Origin: Teretinema sp942493045
GTDB taxonomy: Bacteria > Spirochaetota > Spirochaetia > Treponematales > Treponemataceae
DNA length: 64,000 nt
NCBI GenBank assembly: GCA_942493045.1
Contig: OW818665.1
Span: 2,914,001-2,978,000, forward strand
Reading direction: 5' to 3'
In this document: positions 53,556-63,360 of the stretch, piece by piece
How the letters are laid out: each line of letters begins with the position of its first letter
Position numbering within the stretch: the stretch's first letter is position 1
Position numbers and translations under genes: made by a program
Notes under the pieces: model-generated
Told to the model about the DNA's origin: nothing
The model's database searches: none
What the model saw: only the letters and a program-made list of their open reading frames with translations

Positions 53556-54408
53556 TCTTCCTGATCCAACTCCTCCATCACCGGATCTTCGTTCTCGGCG
53601 GCCCGGTCGGCGCGGCGGTAGTGGATCGGTACCGGCCCGAACAGCAGTCCGGCCTTAGCCGTCAGGATTTCCAGGGCCAGCAGCTCGGCGGCGACGCGTG
53701 ACATGCCGCGCTCGTCTTCCGGCATGCCGATCAGGTCGGTCTCGATGCCGAACCGTTTTTTAAGGAAGATATAGTTTTTCCACAATGACTGCTTGATCTT
53801 GCGGATTTCCGACGGTCGGCGCAGCAGGTCAAGAATTTGCTTCTTAAGAATTTCATACTCCGCGGCCGAAAGGGCTTTCAGGTTGGCTATGGTTTTGCCC
53901 ATGGCGTCCGCTTCTTTCCGGGAAAGTTCCTGGCATAGAAATTTGAGGATGTGCCAGCATTCTACTACTTCCTGGGCGGTGTTAAAGGCCTTGTCCGAGA
54001 GCCAGACGAAGGCGAACAGGCGCCGTCGCCAGTCCCACCAGCGGATCGGGCTTTGCAGATCTATTGAAGGTATTAAAAAAAATCCCTCGCTCAGCAGCAG
54101 CGAGCCGAAGATCCCCGGCGGATGGCCGAGGCGTTTGTTTTTAAGCGAGGTGCGGTATACGCCGCAAGAGGGGCTGCCCTCCATAAAGACAAAGGCTTTG
54201 ACCCCGGCGCGCTTCAGCGAGGAGAGGCAGTCTTCCGAGCCGGCGCGCATCCACTCGTTCAGGTTGACGCCGTCGCGGGACTTGATATCGGCCTTTCCCG
54301 CCCGATCATCCGGGTGACGTCCTGTCCCTTGCCGTTGTAGCGCACCTTGCCCCCGAACTGGCAGGCCGATACGCCGATGGCTATCTTGTGTTCGATGATA
54401 TTATCCAT
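53552..54408 (-). pseudogene. DUF523-domain gene with a frameshift
   Basis: ATG 54408 begins MDNIIEHKIAIGVSACQFGG, then KVRYNGKGQDVTRMIGRE, the DUF523 start. The frame breaks near 54290-54310; the second frame carries DGVNLNEWMRAGSEDCLSSL, then FMEGSPSCGVYRTSL, and runs to 53552. The GSPSCG motif of DUF523 is intact. A single one-base indel would restore a ~285-aa protein. It could be a sequencing error or a real break. The far C-terminus is of unknown type. Confidence 0.75.
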
Positions 54409-54441
54409 GAACAGAAGTATAGGCGATGCCGGGGCGGTTTG

Positions 54442-55320
54442 CTAGAACAGCAGGCTGGCCTTGTCTTCCCAGCGGGAATACAGTTTGCTGTCCGGGCGCA
54501 GGATGAGGTACTTGATTTCCTCTTTCAGCTCCTGGGACATGCAGTCGTCATCCAGAACCGTGGTCATCCCGTGCACTGAATACTTGGTCTGGCCGTATTC
54601 CAGCTTGCCGATCGGTTTACCTTGGCCGGAAATGTAGGAGCGGATATCGGCGAGCAGGGCCGGCGATACATTGTGCGAGGCGATCCAGCGGTCCTGGGGC
54701 GTATCTTCGCCGGAACTGTACAGCACCCGGAAGGTAATCTGATCAGCGTGAAAGCGCTCCGCGGCCTGCGTGAAAATATCTCCGGCGCTCAGGGAGTTAA
54801 AGGCGTCGCTCATATTAACGGACAGCCGGAGATTAAAATCGTATTTCTTTATCTCGGCGCATAGGCTTTCCAGCTCCAGGGCCATGTTCGGCTTGACGGA
54901 AATAATCTGCTTGTTGACCGCGTCGTCGAACGAGGATACCGACAGGGAAATAGTGTTCACGCCGACGTGGTTGCGCAGGAAGCGCAAGTAGTTGCTGTCC
55001 AGCAGTACCCCGGTGGTTTGCATCTCGATGCAGCGGAAGGGCTTGTCCAGCAGCATCATGAATATTCCAAAGTCTGTCAGGAACTTCCGGTTCTGCTGGG
55101 GTTCGGAATTTCCGGTGAGCATTACCGTGTTGACGCCGTTGTCCCGGCAGAACTCAAGGCGTTTGAGATAGTCTTTCAGGTAGAGGTCATAGAAGGGCAG
55201 GTTGCTGTCCATTTGATTGGTATAGAGCAGTTCGTCGTGGCTCATGCAGGCTACGCAAAACTGACAGGCGTTAATGCATTTCGCGTTGGGCACTACCACG
55301 GAAAGGGATTGGATTTTCAT
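54442..55320 (-). CDS. Radical SAM enzyme
   Basis: A 292-aa radical SAM protein. CINACQFC (residues ~15-22, CxxxCxxC) binds the 4Fe-4S cluster, and VMLTGNSEPQQN and ISLSVSSFDD are later SAM-barrel strands. It has no extra iron-sulfur domain in the C-terminus. Substrate unknown. It begins 40 bp after the ligase gene on the same strand and may be part of the same operon. Confidence 0.85.
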   Translation of the reverse strand: MKIQSLSVVVPNAKCINACQFCVACMSHDELLYTNQMDSNLPFYDLYLKDYLKRLEFCRDNGVNTVMLTGNSEPQQNRKFLTDFGIFMMLLDKPFRCIEMQTTGVLLDSNYLRFLRNHVGVNTISLSVSSFDDAVNKQIISVKPNMALELESLCAEIKKYDFNLRLSVNMSDAFNSLSAGDIFTQAAERFHADQITFRVLYSSGEDTPQDRWIASHNVSPALLADIRSYISGQGKPIGKLEYGQTKYSVHGMTTVLDDDCMSQELKEEIKYLILRPDSKLYSRWEDKASLLF

Positions 55321-55359
55321 TTTGGACTCCTTGTCAATTCTTCCTCTTCGTTTAGTATA

Positions 55360-56703
55360 TCACGGGGAAACAAAATCCGAAGAATATTGAACGATTTTAT
55401 CGTCGGCCGTAATTTCCTGGACGGCGATGCGGGTTTCACTGCCCAGCAGTTTTTTCAGCTCTGCTACCGCCTGCGTTCCCAGATGCCGGTCCCGGTTTCG
55501 CAGATGCAGCACCAGAGAGCCGTCGGCATCTTGATGCAGGGCAAACTGGCTGAGGGCCAGGCCGGCGAGGGCGTGGGTAATATCGATGTTGTTGAGAGGG
55601 CGCCGATCCGCGGCGCGGAAAGTGACCGGCGCCCGTCCTTCAAGGCCGACCAGAAGCGGACCCTCGGCCGTAATTTTCAGGGAGGCGTAATCGCCGGTGC
55701 GGTAGCGGATCAGCGGCAGCCAGGGATTAAAGCCGCCGGTCACGGTGATCTCGCCGCGCTCGCCTTCCGGCAAGGCCGTCCCGTCGGGGGACAGAATCTC
55801 GACGTACAGGCGGTTCTGCAGCAGCAGGTGCCCGCCCTGCGCGGGCGACCAGCAGGCGATCGGCCCGCTTTCGTTCATCGAGTAAATATCCAGTACCGGA
55901 CAGTCGAAGCGCTCGCTGAGGCGCGCGCGCAGGGCCGGCGAGAGCGCCATCGAGGTGGAAAGCAGCGCGCGCGGACGGTGCGAAAAATCGAGGGTGGCCA
56001 GTTCGGTCAGCGAAAGCGGGTCCCCGCTGATCAGCTCCGGCGCGAGTTCATCGATATACAGGGCGCGATCGGCACTGTTCCGCCATTCAAGCGGGTTCAG
56101 GTTTATTTTAACGAGGCCGGCTTCATGCAACAGCGGATTGACCGAAGCATAGGTAAAGCAGCGTTTTTGAAAGCCGACCAGCATCACGCTGACATCGCCC
56201 TGGGCGGCGGACAGCGTGATTCCGTAGCGTCCCAGGGCCCGGATGTGGAAGGCCAGATAGCCGGCGGCCACCAGAGGATGCGAGGGCACGGCCAGCGGGT
56301 AGCCGGTGGTGCCGCTGGAGGAGAACAGTATCATCCGCCGCAGGTCCTGACCGTCCGGCACAAAGCGGGTAATGTCGCGGCTGAAATCGGCGCGTGATAC
56401 CGGCTGTATCGCGCTGAACGATTCGGAGGAGTCGCCACGGCCGCGATAGAAGGGGACGCGCGGCAGTGTCTGCTCCAGATACTGCCGTAGCCAGGAAGGA
56501 GCCCCGCTGCCGCATTCCGGCGAGAGGGAGAGCGTTTCACTCAGAAAGGCCCGGGCCCTGAGCTGGTCATCGGCGGTGAGGCGGTGACCGCTGTGGTTAC
56601 GCAAAATCGGGGCGTGGGCGGAGCAGGAGAGCCGGTGCAGCATGGCCCTGCCTGATTCGCTAATTCCGGGGAACATGCTTTCGTCACAGTGCCAGGCGCT
56701 CAT
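55360..56703 (-). CDS. AMP-forming acyl ligase-like protein
   Basis: A 447-aa adenylate-forming enzyme. The P-loop SSSGTTGYPL (near residue 130), YSMNESGPIACW (near 285), and RYRTGDY (near 340) are family signatures. The C-terminal domain is compact and resembles phenylacetate-CoA ligase relatives rather than typical acyl-CoA synthetases. It might activate a carboxylic acid for CoA or another acceptor. It follows the 193-aa gene by 15 bp. Confidence 0.8.
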   Translation of the reverse strand: MSAWHCDESMFPGISESGRAMLHRLSCSAHAPILRNHSGHRLTADDQLRARAFLSETLSLSPECGSGAPSWLRQYLEQTLPRVPFYRGRGDSSESFSAIQPVSRADFSRDITRFVPDGQDLRRMILFSSSGTTGYPLAVPSHPLVAAGYLAFHIRALGRYGITLSAAQGDVSVMLVGFQKRCFTYASVNPLLHEAGLVKINLNPLEWRNSADRALYIDELAPELISGDPLSLTELATLDFSHRPRALLSTSMALSPALRARLSERFDCPVLDIYSMNESGPIACWSPAQGGHLLLQNRLYVEILSPDGTALPEGERGEITVTGGFNPWLPLIRYRTGDYASLKITAEGPLLVGLEGRAPVTFRAADRRPLNNIDITHALAGLALSQFALHQDADGSLVLHLRNRDRHLGTQAVAELKKLLGSETRIAVQEITADDKIVQYSSDFVSP

Positions 56704-56718
56704 GCGGTGTTCCGGTCC

Positions 56719-57300
56719 TTAATCCCGGGTGTACTTGTCGGCGGCGTCCTGCGCTGCCTTGCGCGCGAGGGCTTCCCGAATTTCACGGGCCCGTTTTTCG
56801 GATTCGCGGGAAGCCTTGATAATGCTGCGCTTCGCGGCGCTGCTCAGGGACTGCAGCCGGTCTTCGCTCTGCGCCCTGGTTTCGCCGCGCGGCCGCAGTT
56901 CGCAGTCGGCAAGCAGCAGTCGGGCGAATTCCTCGCGCCGCTCGGCGTCGGCGGCGTATTTTTCGGCGGGATACTCCGCCGCTAGTTGCGGTACCGTTTC
57001 GTTGAGTATCCGCTCCAGCGTGGCGAGCGACAGCGCCGCCGCGAATTCCTCAGCAGACAAAAGCCAGCAAGTCAAGGAGCGCAGCAGCAGGGTGTTGCGC
57101 TGCGCCGGCGTGTTGGCTGCGGCGTATCGCGTAAGGATTTCTGCGTTCAAAACGGTTCCGGTCTTAAGAAATAAATCCGAGATCAGCGCCGCGTACCGGC
57201 GGTACTGCCCCTCGCTCCCAGCCGGGTTTTCCAGGAAGTCCGGAGGCGTGTCCTCCAGCTTCCGCAACAGCGTTTCAATGGCCGGTCCTTCGTGTTTCAT
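56719..57300 (-). CDS. 193-aa protein of the MoxR-vWA operon
   Basis: A helical, charged protein without signal peptide or known motif. ATG 57300 overlaps the vWA stop. Its C-terminus is Arg/Glu/Ala-rich and probably forms coiled coils (SSAAKRSIIKASRESEKRAREIRE). Likely an accessory subunit of the ATPase system. Confidence 0.65.
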   Translation of the reverse strand: MKHEGPAIETLLRKLEDTPPDFLENPAGSEGQYRRYAALISDLFLKTGTVLNAEILTRYAAANTPAQRNTLLLRSLTCWLLSAEEFAAALSLATLERILNETVPQLAAEYPAEKYAADAERREEFARLLLADCELRPRGETRAQSEDRLQSLSSAAKRSIIKASRESEKRAREIREALARKAAQDAADKYTRD

Positions 57301-59117
57301 TTTATGGTCTGTTCCTTCGCGCTGGTAATCAGACCGTCCCGGTGCCTGCGGGCAAAGTCGCGGGCAAAGTCGAGAAGCTCGTTCCAGTCGCTGATGCGAT
57401 AGAGTACCCAGCCCTGCTCGGCGCAGGCGCGCTTTAATAGATCGGCGTTTTCCGTGAACCAGCTCGCGCTGTAGAAGGAGTCCGGCAGGTTCAGGGCCAG
57501 GGTTCCGCCGCCACGGGCAGCCCGTATCGCCATAGCCGATATCTCCCAGCAGGAGTTCTTTTTTTTGTCTTTTTCAAACATCCCGGTAATACCGTCGTCC
57601 GAGATCATCAGAATATGCGCGCTGCGGTCTGTCGGTTTTCTGTTGCGGTAGGTTTCCCGCAAATATTGGATCGGAAAACAAGTTGAGCCGCCGAAAAAAC
57701 CGGTCAGGACCGAAAGGATTTGCCGTTCATCGCGCACAAAACCGTCGCTCTGCAGAACCTCATTTTTGCCGCTCCACAGCGTCACCTGTACGCGGGCACC
57801 GGCGCGCAAGGCCGACAGGGCAATGATGGCGCCGGCCAGGGTCAGATAGGAGGTGCTGGTTTGCGGATTGGGCATCGAGCCGGAGCTGTCCACATAGATA
57901 TCCAGGTCAACGGCCTGGACCCCGCGTTGTCGTCCGGTCTGCGTGCCCTGGATCCGCTTGACCGTCGTCAGTCCGGGAATGAGGGTCGGTGACTGAATCA
58001 GGCTTTGCAGATAATCGATGTCGTCGAAGGGCTCGCCGAGCGTCCAGCTGTCCAGGCCCTCGGGCAGGGGATCGGCGCTGACGGGCGCGCTCAGCTTCGG
58101 ATAAGGCAGGATATGCGGCAGGGCCCGCTCGCGGTAATACTCGATAGCGACATCATGGTCACTCATGACAATACCGGCCGCTTTCAGAATCTCGCCGAAT
58201 TCAGCCGGTTCGCGGGTTTGTCCGCCGCGGGCACCTTGCTGCTGACCGTCAGGCAGTGATTCCCCGGCCGCGCGGCGCTCAGCGGCCTCGCTGCCGAGCG
58301 CCGCTTCATCCTCTCCGGTGACCAGCGGGTCTTCGGCCGGATGCAGGGCGTCGCTTTGCTCGTCGCTGTCGATTCTGATAATCCCGCCGGTGGGGCAGCC
58401 TTTGGCCGCTCCGGTCAGATCGAGCAGGCCGCTAAAGGCCTCGGCTGAATCGGCCTCATCGTCAATTAGATAGGGCAGCATCAGGGCGGCGAAACGGCTT
58501 GAACCGCGCAGCCATTCCCGGCTGTAAACCCGGATAACCCGGGCCCCGAGCCAGGCGTCGGTTTCGCCCCGTTCGTCGAGGGCTGCGCCGCAAAGACTGC
58601 CCTTTTCCAGTTTCCAGAGCTGTTCGTAGATGCGCATATACACCGCCCACAGTCGGGAGACGCCGCCGCCCCTTCGGCCGCTCTGACGTCCGAGTTGCCG
58701 GTAAATATCGGCCATGCGCAAATCTGACTGGCGCTGCAGCCGGTCATTGATCAATAGGTCGGTGTACAGATTGGCGATCAGCGGAACGTGCCTTTCCAGC
58801 GTCGGCAGGGCTCCCCTGATACGGGCGATCATGCGGAAGTTATCGGTGGCGCTGGCGGGGGCATAGGTATGGTGGCCGATCTCATGCGCGAGAATCTCCG
58901 TGGCGTACCGCTCCAGGGCGGCCTCTCTGACGGCCTGCAGGTCAATGACGATGCGCTGATCGGCGAAGCGGATCATGGCGAAACTGCCGGACAGTCCTTC
59001 TTTTTCGGCCTCGGCCGTCGTGGCGCACAATAAGGGTTCGCCGAGTTTGGTATACTTGCTCCAGACGGCCAGGGCTTCGCCCCAGCTGTCCTTCCAGGCT
59101 TGCGCTATATCCGTCAT
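57297..59117 (-). CDS. Metallopeptidase-like / vWA-domain protein
   Basis: A 606-aa protein. Residues ~70-130 contain EILAHEIGHHTYAP, a zinc-peptidase HExxH motif. The C-terminal vWA domain (from ~400) carries a MIDAS DxSxS as DLDIYVDSSGSMPNP and a later DDGITG. Such VWA proteins pair with MoxR ATPases. ATG 59117 overlaps the preceding stop (ATGA); the frame is open to 59165. Confidence 0.85.
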   Translation of the reverse strand: MTDIAQAWKDSWGEALAVWSKYTKLGEPLLCATTAEAEKEGLSGSFAMIRFADQRIVIDLQAVREAALERYATEILAHEIGHHTYAPASATDNFRMIARIRGALPTLERHVPLIANLYTDLLINDRLQRQSDLRMADIYRQLGRQSGRRGGGVSRLWAVYMRIYEQLWKLEKGSLCGAALDERGETDAWLGARVIRVYSREWLRGSSRFAALMLPYLIDDEADSAEAFSGLLDLTGAAKGCPTGGIIRIDSDEQSDALHPAEDPLVTGEDEAALGSEAAERRAAGESLPDGQQQGARGGQTREPAEFGEILKAAGIVMSDHDVAIEYYRERALPHILPYPKLSAPVSADPLPEGLDSWTLGEPFDDIDYLQSLIQSPTLIPGLTTVKRIQGTQTGRQRGVQAVDLDIYVDSSGSMPNPQTSTSYLTLAGAIIALSALRAGARVQVTLWSGKNEVLQSDGFVRDERQILSVLTGFFGGSTCFPIQYLRETYRNRKPTDRSAHILMISDDGITGMFEKDKKKNSCWEISAMAIRAARGGGTLALNLPDSFYSASWFTENADLLKRACAEQGWVLYRISDWNELLDFARDFARRHRDGLITSAKEQTIK

Positions 59118-60133
59118 TCGGCCTTTCCCCGGGAAAGCGGCAGGATCAGAATCGAGTAGGACCACTGTGAGTAAACGGCAAGCGTATCGCTGCCGCAGGC
59201 AAAAGCCAGCCCGTCTTCCGGCAGATCTATTTTTAGGCGTTCCGCTCCACAGCAGAGGTCGCTCTTTTCTAGTTTAACGGATCGTCGCTCAGGGGTTTTT
59301 TCGTTTTCGGCCTCAGCGTAATCGGCCGGGGAGGCGGCCTGCAGTATCGCGCCCCGGGTGTCGGCGTACAAGCGGAAATAGCGTTCGCCGCTTTTTACGA
59401 CAAAAAGTTCTCCGTCGGCGCGTACCTCCGGCGGCGAGGTAAAGGTGCCGCCGAATCCGCTAAAGGCACCGATACGGTGCGCGACACGCAGCGCGATTGG
59501 CGCGCCGCGGACCGGGTCATACCAGCGGTCCGCGCTCAGGCGCTCAAGAGTACTTTCACAGTCTTTGTTTTTAGGGATACCGAGGGCCGCGGCGGTTAAG
59601 GCCGGCGGAAGCGTTCCCGCCAGGCGCAAGGCGCTTTCGCGGTATTGGGGCAGACCGCTTTTCCAGGCCAGCAGGGAGCAGAGGCCGCGCAGTTCGGCTG
59701 TGTTCCGCGCGAGCGGGCTCAGGGCCTCCAGCGCGGAGAGCCAGTTGCCGAGAATATCAGAGCCCGCCTGGCGCATATTCAAGCTGGCGTTGTGCAGCAG
59801 GGCGAGTGTTTCCCGGGGCTCTTCGCTGAGCGGCCGGAGGCAGGAAGGCAGCACGGCTGTCCAGAGTTTTTCGTAAGAGAGGCGCGCGGGACCGCTGAGC
59901 AGTCCATGGGCCGCGAGCTGCAGGGACACGTCAATGGCGGCTTCGGTAAACGCGGTTAAATCGCCTGCCAGGTTCTCAGCCAGGGCGGCTACCGGGCCGC
60001 ATAGCCAGCTGCCCAGGGCGGCGGTGTCGAGCAGCGGCCGGATGCGGCGCGCCTCGGCGACGCGGGCGTTAATGCCGGAACGGTCCGCGGCCAGGGCGCG
60101 GGCCAGGGCGGAGGCGGGGTCGAGCAAGCTCAC
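59114..60133 (-). CDS. Unknown third component of the MoxR-vWA operon (possible bpX-type)
   Basis: A 339-aa protein. GTG 60133 overlaps the MoxR stop. The N-terminal ~200 residues are helical; the last ~110 (GERYFRLYADTRGAILQAAS, then LAFACGSDTLAVYSQWSY) are beta-rich. In known MoxR-vWA ternary systems the third partner is often a beta-propeller-like bpX protein. That fits position and pattern, but I cannot confirm the fold. Confidence 0.55.
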   Translation of the reverse strand: MSLLDPASALARALAADRSGINARVAEARRIRPLLDTAALGSWLCGPVAALAENLAGDLTAFTEAAIDVSLQLAAHGLLSGPARLSYEKLWTAVLPSCLRPLSEEPRETLALLHNASLNMRQAGSDILGNWLSALEALSPLARNTAELRGLCSLLAWKSGLPQYRESALRLAGTLPPALTAAALGIPKNKDCESTLERLSADRWYDPVRGAPIALRVAHRIGAFSGFGGTFTSPPEVRADGELFVVKSGERYFRLYADTRGAILQAASPADYAEAENEKTPERRSVKLEKSDLCCGAERLKIDLPEDGLAFACGSDTLAVYSQWSYSILILPLSRGKAE

Positions 60134-61737
60134 CGTTGGGCCTTCAGCCAATGCAGGTAATTGGTATAGCGCTGATGCAGGTACTTTAACTTGAGCAGGT
60201 CATCGTAAACGTGGCCGTACAGTTTCTGTCCTTTAACGCGGTTTTCTATCAGGCGCTCAATCGCGGCCAGGCGTTTGCGGGTGTTACCCTCGCTGAGTCC
60301 CTCAAGACCCTTGGCGAATTCCGCCTCTATGTCACCCACGTCATCCTGCCGGTCAAGGTTCAGTCTGTCGTATTCGGCGCAGGAAAGGTCAAAGAGCAGC
60401 CTTAGCCAGCCGACCCGGTCGGCCTTATAGGCGGTGTTTTCCGGGGCGTTGAAGAAGGGCGAGTCCAGATCCGGCTGTAGCTTGTCGTGGAGCACAAAGG
60501 GCAGTACCTGCCGGACATCCTCCAGGCTGACGGCCGGGTTTCCCCGGAAGTAGGCAATGGCCTTGGCGTAGAGCAGCAGCGTCATCAGGTTACGGACGGA
60601 AAGCCCGTTCAGGGTTTGGCAGCCGAGGTCCTTGAGCCGGTCGCGGCCGTTGTCGGCGCCGACAAGTTCCTGCCATTCTGCTCCGGAGAGCCGGGCGGTA
60701 TCTTTGGTCATATACTCAAACTGAGTGCCGGCTGTCTCAAAGAACTCGAATTGACTGGCAAAGAACTCAATGCGCCGGCGCACGTCACGGGGAATCTCCA
60801 GCGTACGGACTTCTTCGCCCATCCGGCTGACCTCGGCCTCGCTGAAGATAATCTCGGCCGGTACGAATTCCTCCGGTTTGATATTCTGCTCGATACGCAG
60901 CAAGAGGTCATCCAGAAAACGCGGGTTAAAGGCCAGGGCCTGCACGATCACATCGATGCGGTCGCGCAGGGCTTCGACGACCTCGTAGGTGCCGCCGCCC
61001 TTATCGTCGTTGGCGGTCAGATACCAGGCGGATTCCGGGCACTCGTAAATATGGTCGAGAATTTCGGCGTAGTTGTCGCCCATTACCGTCAGCAGCGCGC
61101 TTTGGGTACGCGTTGGAATGCGGTTGTATTCGTCGATGATCTTGACACGCATGCCCAGCCAGGAGCGCCAGGCTATGCGGATGTCGTCCATGCTTTTGGC
61201 GTTGACCAGATCCGAGGGCAGCGGGTTTCCCAGCAGGTCCGCTATGGTCATCTGGGGCTGACCATGCTGCATGGCGCGGCGGACTTCCTTGACCGGATAG
61301 CCGGCCAGAATGCCCATCAACAGGGCGCTCGCGGTTTTGCCCCGGCCGGGTCCGCCGATAAACAGGCACTTGCGCCGGACCGCGAAGGTCAGCAGCGGCA
61401 GCAGCACAAAACTGGAATAGCTTTGGGCCGAGGGCAGGGTCAGTTTGCGCTTGCTGTCGCCCACAGACCAGACCGGCGGCGGGCCGTCATTATACTCAAC
61501 GTCGTAGTGCGGGCTGATAATCGCCGTGTTCACTATCCAGAAATAGGCCTGGCGCAGTTTCTCATCAAGATTGATCAGCGGTTCTTCCACTGTCTCGGTT
61601 TGCGAAAAAGGCCCTTCAAAGAGTTCAGCCACGTCAAACTCTCTTTTTTTCTCGGCGGGACGGGGATTGGTGGGCGATTTTGAAAGATGCCGGTACAGGC
61701 TGAAAGGGGCTTTCGCGCCGTTGTCTGGTTTTGTCAT
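60130..61737 (-). CDS. MoxR-type AAA+ ATPase
   Basis: A 535-aa AAA+ ATPase. Walker A GGPGRGKTASALL near residue 128, Walker B VKIIDEYNRIPTRTQSALL near 200, a sensor region SAWYLTANDDKGGGTYEVVEAL, and the arginine-finger-like ALRDRIDV are present. MoxR proteins remodel or activate vWA-containing partners. ATG 61737 overlaps the pnuC stop (ATGA), so it is translated from the NAD-salvage transcript. Confidence 0.9.
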   Translation of the reverse strand: MTKPDNGAKAPFSLYRHLSKSPTNPRPAEKKREFDVAELFEGPFSQTETVEEPLINLDEKLRQAYFWIVNTAIISPHYDVEYNDGPPPVWSVGDSKRKLTLPSAQSYSSFVLLPLLTFAVRRKCLFIGGPGRGKTASALLMGILAGYPVKEVRRAMQHGQPQMTIADLLGNPLPSDLVNAKSMDDIRIAWRSWLGMRVKIIDEYNRIPTRTQSALLTVMGDNYAEILDHIYECPESAWYLTANDDKGGGTYEVVEALRDRIDVIVQALAFNPRFLDDLLLRIEQNIKPEEFVPAEIIFSEAEVSRMGEEVRTLEIPRDVRRRIEFFASQFEFFETAGTQFEYMTKDTARLSGAEWQELVGADNGRDRLKDLGCQTLNGLSVRNLMTLLLYAKAIAYFRGNPAVSLEDVRQVLPFVLHDKLQPDLDSPFFNAPENTAYKADRVGWLRLLFDLSCAEYDRLNLDRQDDVGDIEAEFAKGLEGLSEGNTRKRLAAIERLIENRVKGQKLYGHVYDDLLKLKYLHQRYTNYLHWLKAQR

Positions 61738-62375
61738 CAGCTTTTTTCCTTTTGTATCCAGTAGGCCAGGCCGTAGACGGCCATGCCCAGCAGCAAAATA
61801 TATTGTATCGAAATGAAACGCACGTCCTTGGTCCAGTACAGCCAGACGCCGATAACGTCCACGACTATCCAGTACAGCCAGCCCTCATTCTTGCGCGTCG
61901 TGGTCAGGTACATGGCCACAAAGCTAAGCACCGTGGAAAGCGAATCCAGAAAGGGGTAATCGGCCGGCGCGGGAAAAAGCAGGGGCAGCCACAGGTGAAA
62001 ACGCGACACGCACCAGGTCAGTACGGCGGTGCCCAGCGCGCCAATGAGCGCTGTGCTAAGCAGTTCCTGTTTTCCGCTCCAGGCTGAGGAAATCTTTCCT
62101 TCGTCCGCTTTTCTGTTTCGCCAGCTAATCCATCCGGCTATACTGATATTCAAATAATAGAACTGCTCTATCATATCGGAATAAAGCCGTATCTGATAAA
62201 ACAGTATTCCGTACAGAATAACCGAGACTATCCCGACTGGCCAGGTAATGATTTTTTTTTTGCTGATCAGATACACTGACGCGAAGTACAGGAGCGTACC
62301 GGCCGCCTCGATCCAGCTGAGCGGGTAGTTCCCGATTGTAATTAAGATGGTATGAATGCTCAGGATGTTTGCCAT
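61737..62375 (-). CDS. pnuC: PnuC-type nicotinamide riboside transporter
   Basis: A 212-aa protein with about seven transmembrane helices. LSWIEAAGTLLYFASVYLIS, YGILFYQIRLYSDMIEQFYY and WKSR-like WISWRNRK match PnuC, and ENxNGWxxW-type WLYWIVVDVIGVWLY the C-terminal part. It imports nicotinamide riboside. It overlaps nadR by 16 bp and moxR by 1 nt, with AAGGAACAGGGG before its ATG. Confidence 0.88.
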   Translation of the reverse strand: MANILSIHTILITIGNYPLSWIEAAGTLLYFASVYLISKKKIITWPVGIVSVILYGILFYQIRLYSDMIEQFYYLNISIAGWISWRNRKADEGKISSAWSGKQELLSTALIGALGTAVLTWCVSRFHLWLPLLFPAPADYPFLDSLSTVLSFVAMYLTTTRKNEGWLYWIVVDVIGVWLYWTKDVRFISIQYILLLGMAVYGLAYWIQKEKS

Positions 62376-63352
62376 AGCCCCTGTTCCTTAAGATAGTTTT
62401 GTACAAGTGTAGCACGCTCTTCGACGGTTCCGGCAAGAACCGTGTACGGAATTTGATGTTCCGCGAGAATTTCTAAATTGATTTTCTGCAGGCGGCCGCG
62501 CGATTGCGGGCCGGAGCGATCCCAGCTGTCCTCGAAGGCGATGTCTTCAGCGCAGAGAAATACGTGCCGGTAGCGCCAGCGGTTTTCCCGGAAGATATTT
62601 TCCAGTTTCGGGGAGGCTGCCCCGAAATAATAGCGGGCGTAGGCCAGGGTGGTGATAACGCCGGTATCGATACAATTCAGAAATCCTTTCTCCCGGCAGA
62701 CACCGTCTTCCTGCCTGGTATGGCCCGCGGCAATCGCTTCAAGATCTTCCATAGAAAGCCGGTGCTGTTTCTGGAATTTAAACCAGTAGTCACGACCGTA
62801 TTCGGCGCAGTAATTTCCGTCTAAGATTTCGGCGCAGTAGCGGGAGAGGGTGGTCTTACCCGTGGAAGGCGCGCCGATAAAATACAGTTTTGGCTTGAGC
62901 GAGGCGAACACCGCCTCCGGTAAAAAATCTTTAAAGGCCTGCGGGTTTTCCCGGATCATCGTCGCCGACACCGGCCAGCGCGAGCGTCCTGGATCAACCT
63001 GCCGGTTCCGGCAGCCGAAGGCCGCGCTGACGAATTCGCCATAGGGCTCGCTGGAATAAAAGGCGTCGATCTTCCTGTCGGCCAGCAGTTTGCGGAGGTA
63101 GTTGTTCTGTTTTTCGATTATTTCAGGGGTGTATCCGGTTTCTTCCGGTCCGTCATGGGCTATGATCACCTCGACCGCAGGCGCCGCTTCCCGTATCCAG
63201 TCGGCGCGCGTCGCCGCCGGAATTTCCGTGGTCAGCGGAGCTTCGTAGACCACCGCGATAACATGGTCCATTTCCCGCAGCGCCGTGGTAAGCACAAACA
63301 AATGTCCTTTGTGGAAAGGCGCGTATTTCCCCAGCGTAAAACCCGTTTTCAT
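62360..63352 (-). CDS. nadR: NadR-type NMN adenylyltransferase / ribosylnicotinamide kinase
   Basis: A 330-aa bifunctional enzyme. The N-terminal nucleotidyltransferase has GKYAPFHKGHL; the C-terminal kinase has the P-loop FIGAPSTGKTTLSRY and ALTYARYYF-like TLAYARYYFG. It lacks the N-terminal helix-turn-helix of E. coli NadR, so it is a catalytic, not regulatory, version. It phosphorylates imported nicotinamide riboside and makes NAD. The following pnuC overlaps it. Confidence 0.92.
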   Translation of the reverse strand: MKTGFTLGKYAPFHKGHLFVLTTALREMDHVIAVVYEAPLTTEIPAATRADWIREAAPAVEVIIAHDGPEETGYTPEIIEKQNNYLRKLLADRKIDAFYSSEPYGEFVSAAFGCRNRQVDPGRSRWPVSATMIRENPQAFKDFLPEAVFASLKPKLYFIGAPSTGKTTLSRYCAEILDGNYCAEYGRDYWFKFQKQHRLSMEDLEAIAAGHTRQEDGVCREKGFLNCIDTGVITTLAYARYYFGAASPKLENIFRENRWRYRHVFLCAEDIAFEDSWDRSGPQSRGRLQKINLEILAEHQIPYTVLAGTVEERATLVQNYLKEQGLWQTS

Positions 63353-63360
63353 GGCTTTTT

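Noticed and set aside
54967..56397. Rightward 476-aa frame opposite the AMP ligase
   Set aside because: GC-rich third-position shadow; the leftward gene has ligase motifs and an operon context.
60487..61683. Rightward 398-aa frame opposite the MoxR gene
   Set aside because: Shadow of a gene with clear Walker and sensor motifs; no ribosome site or family.
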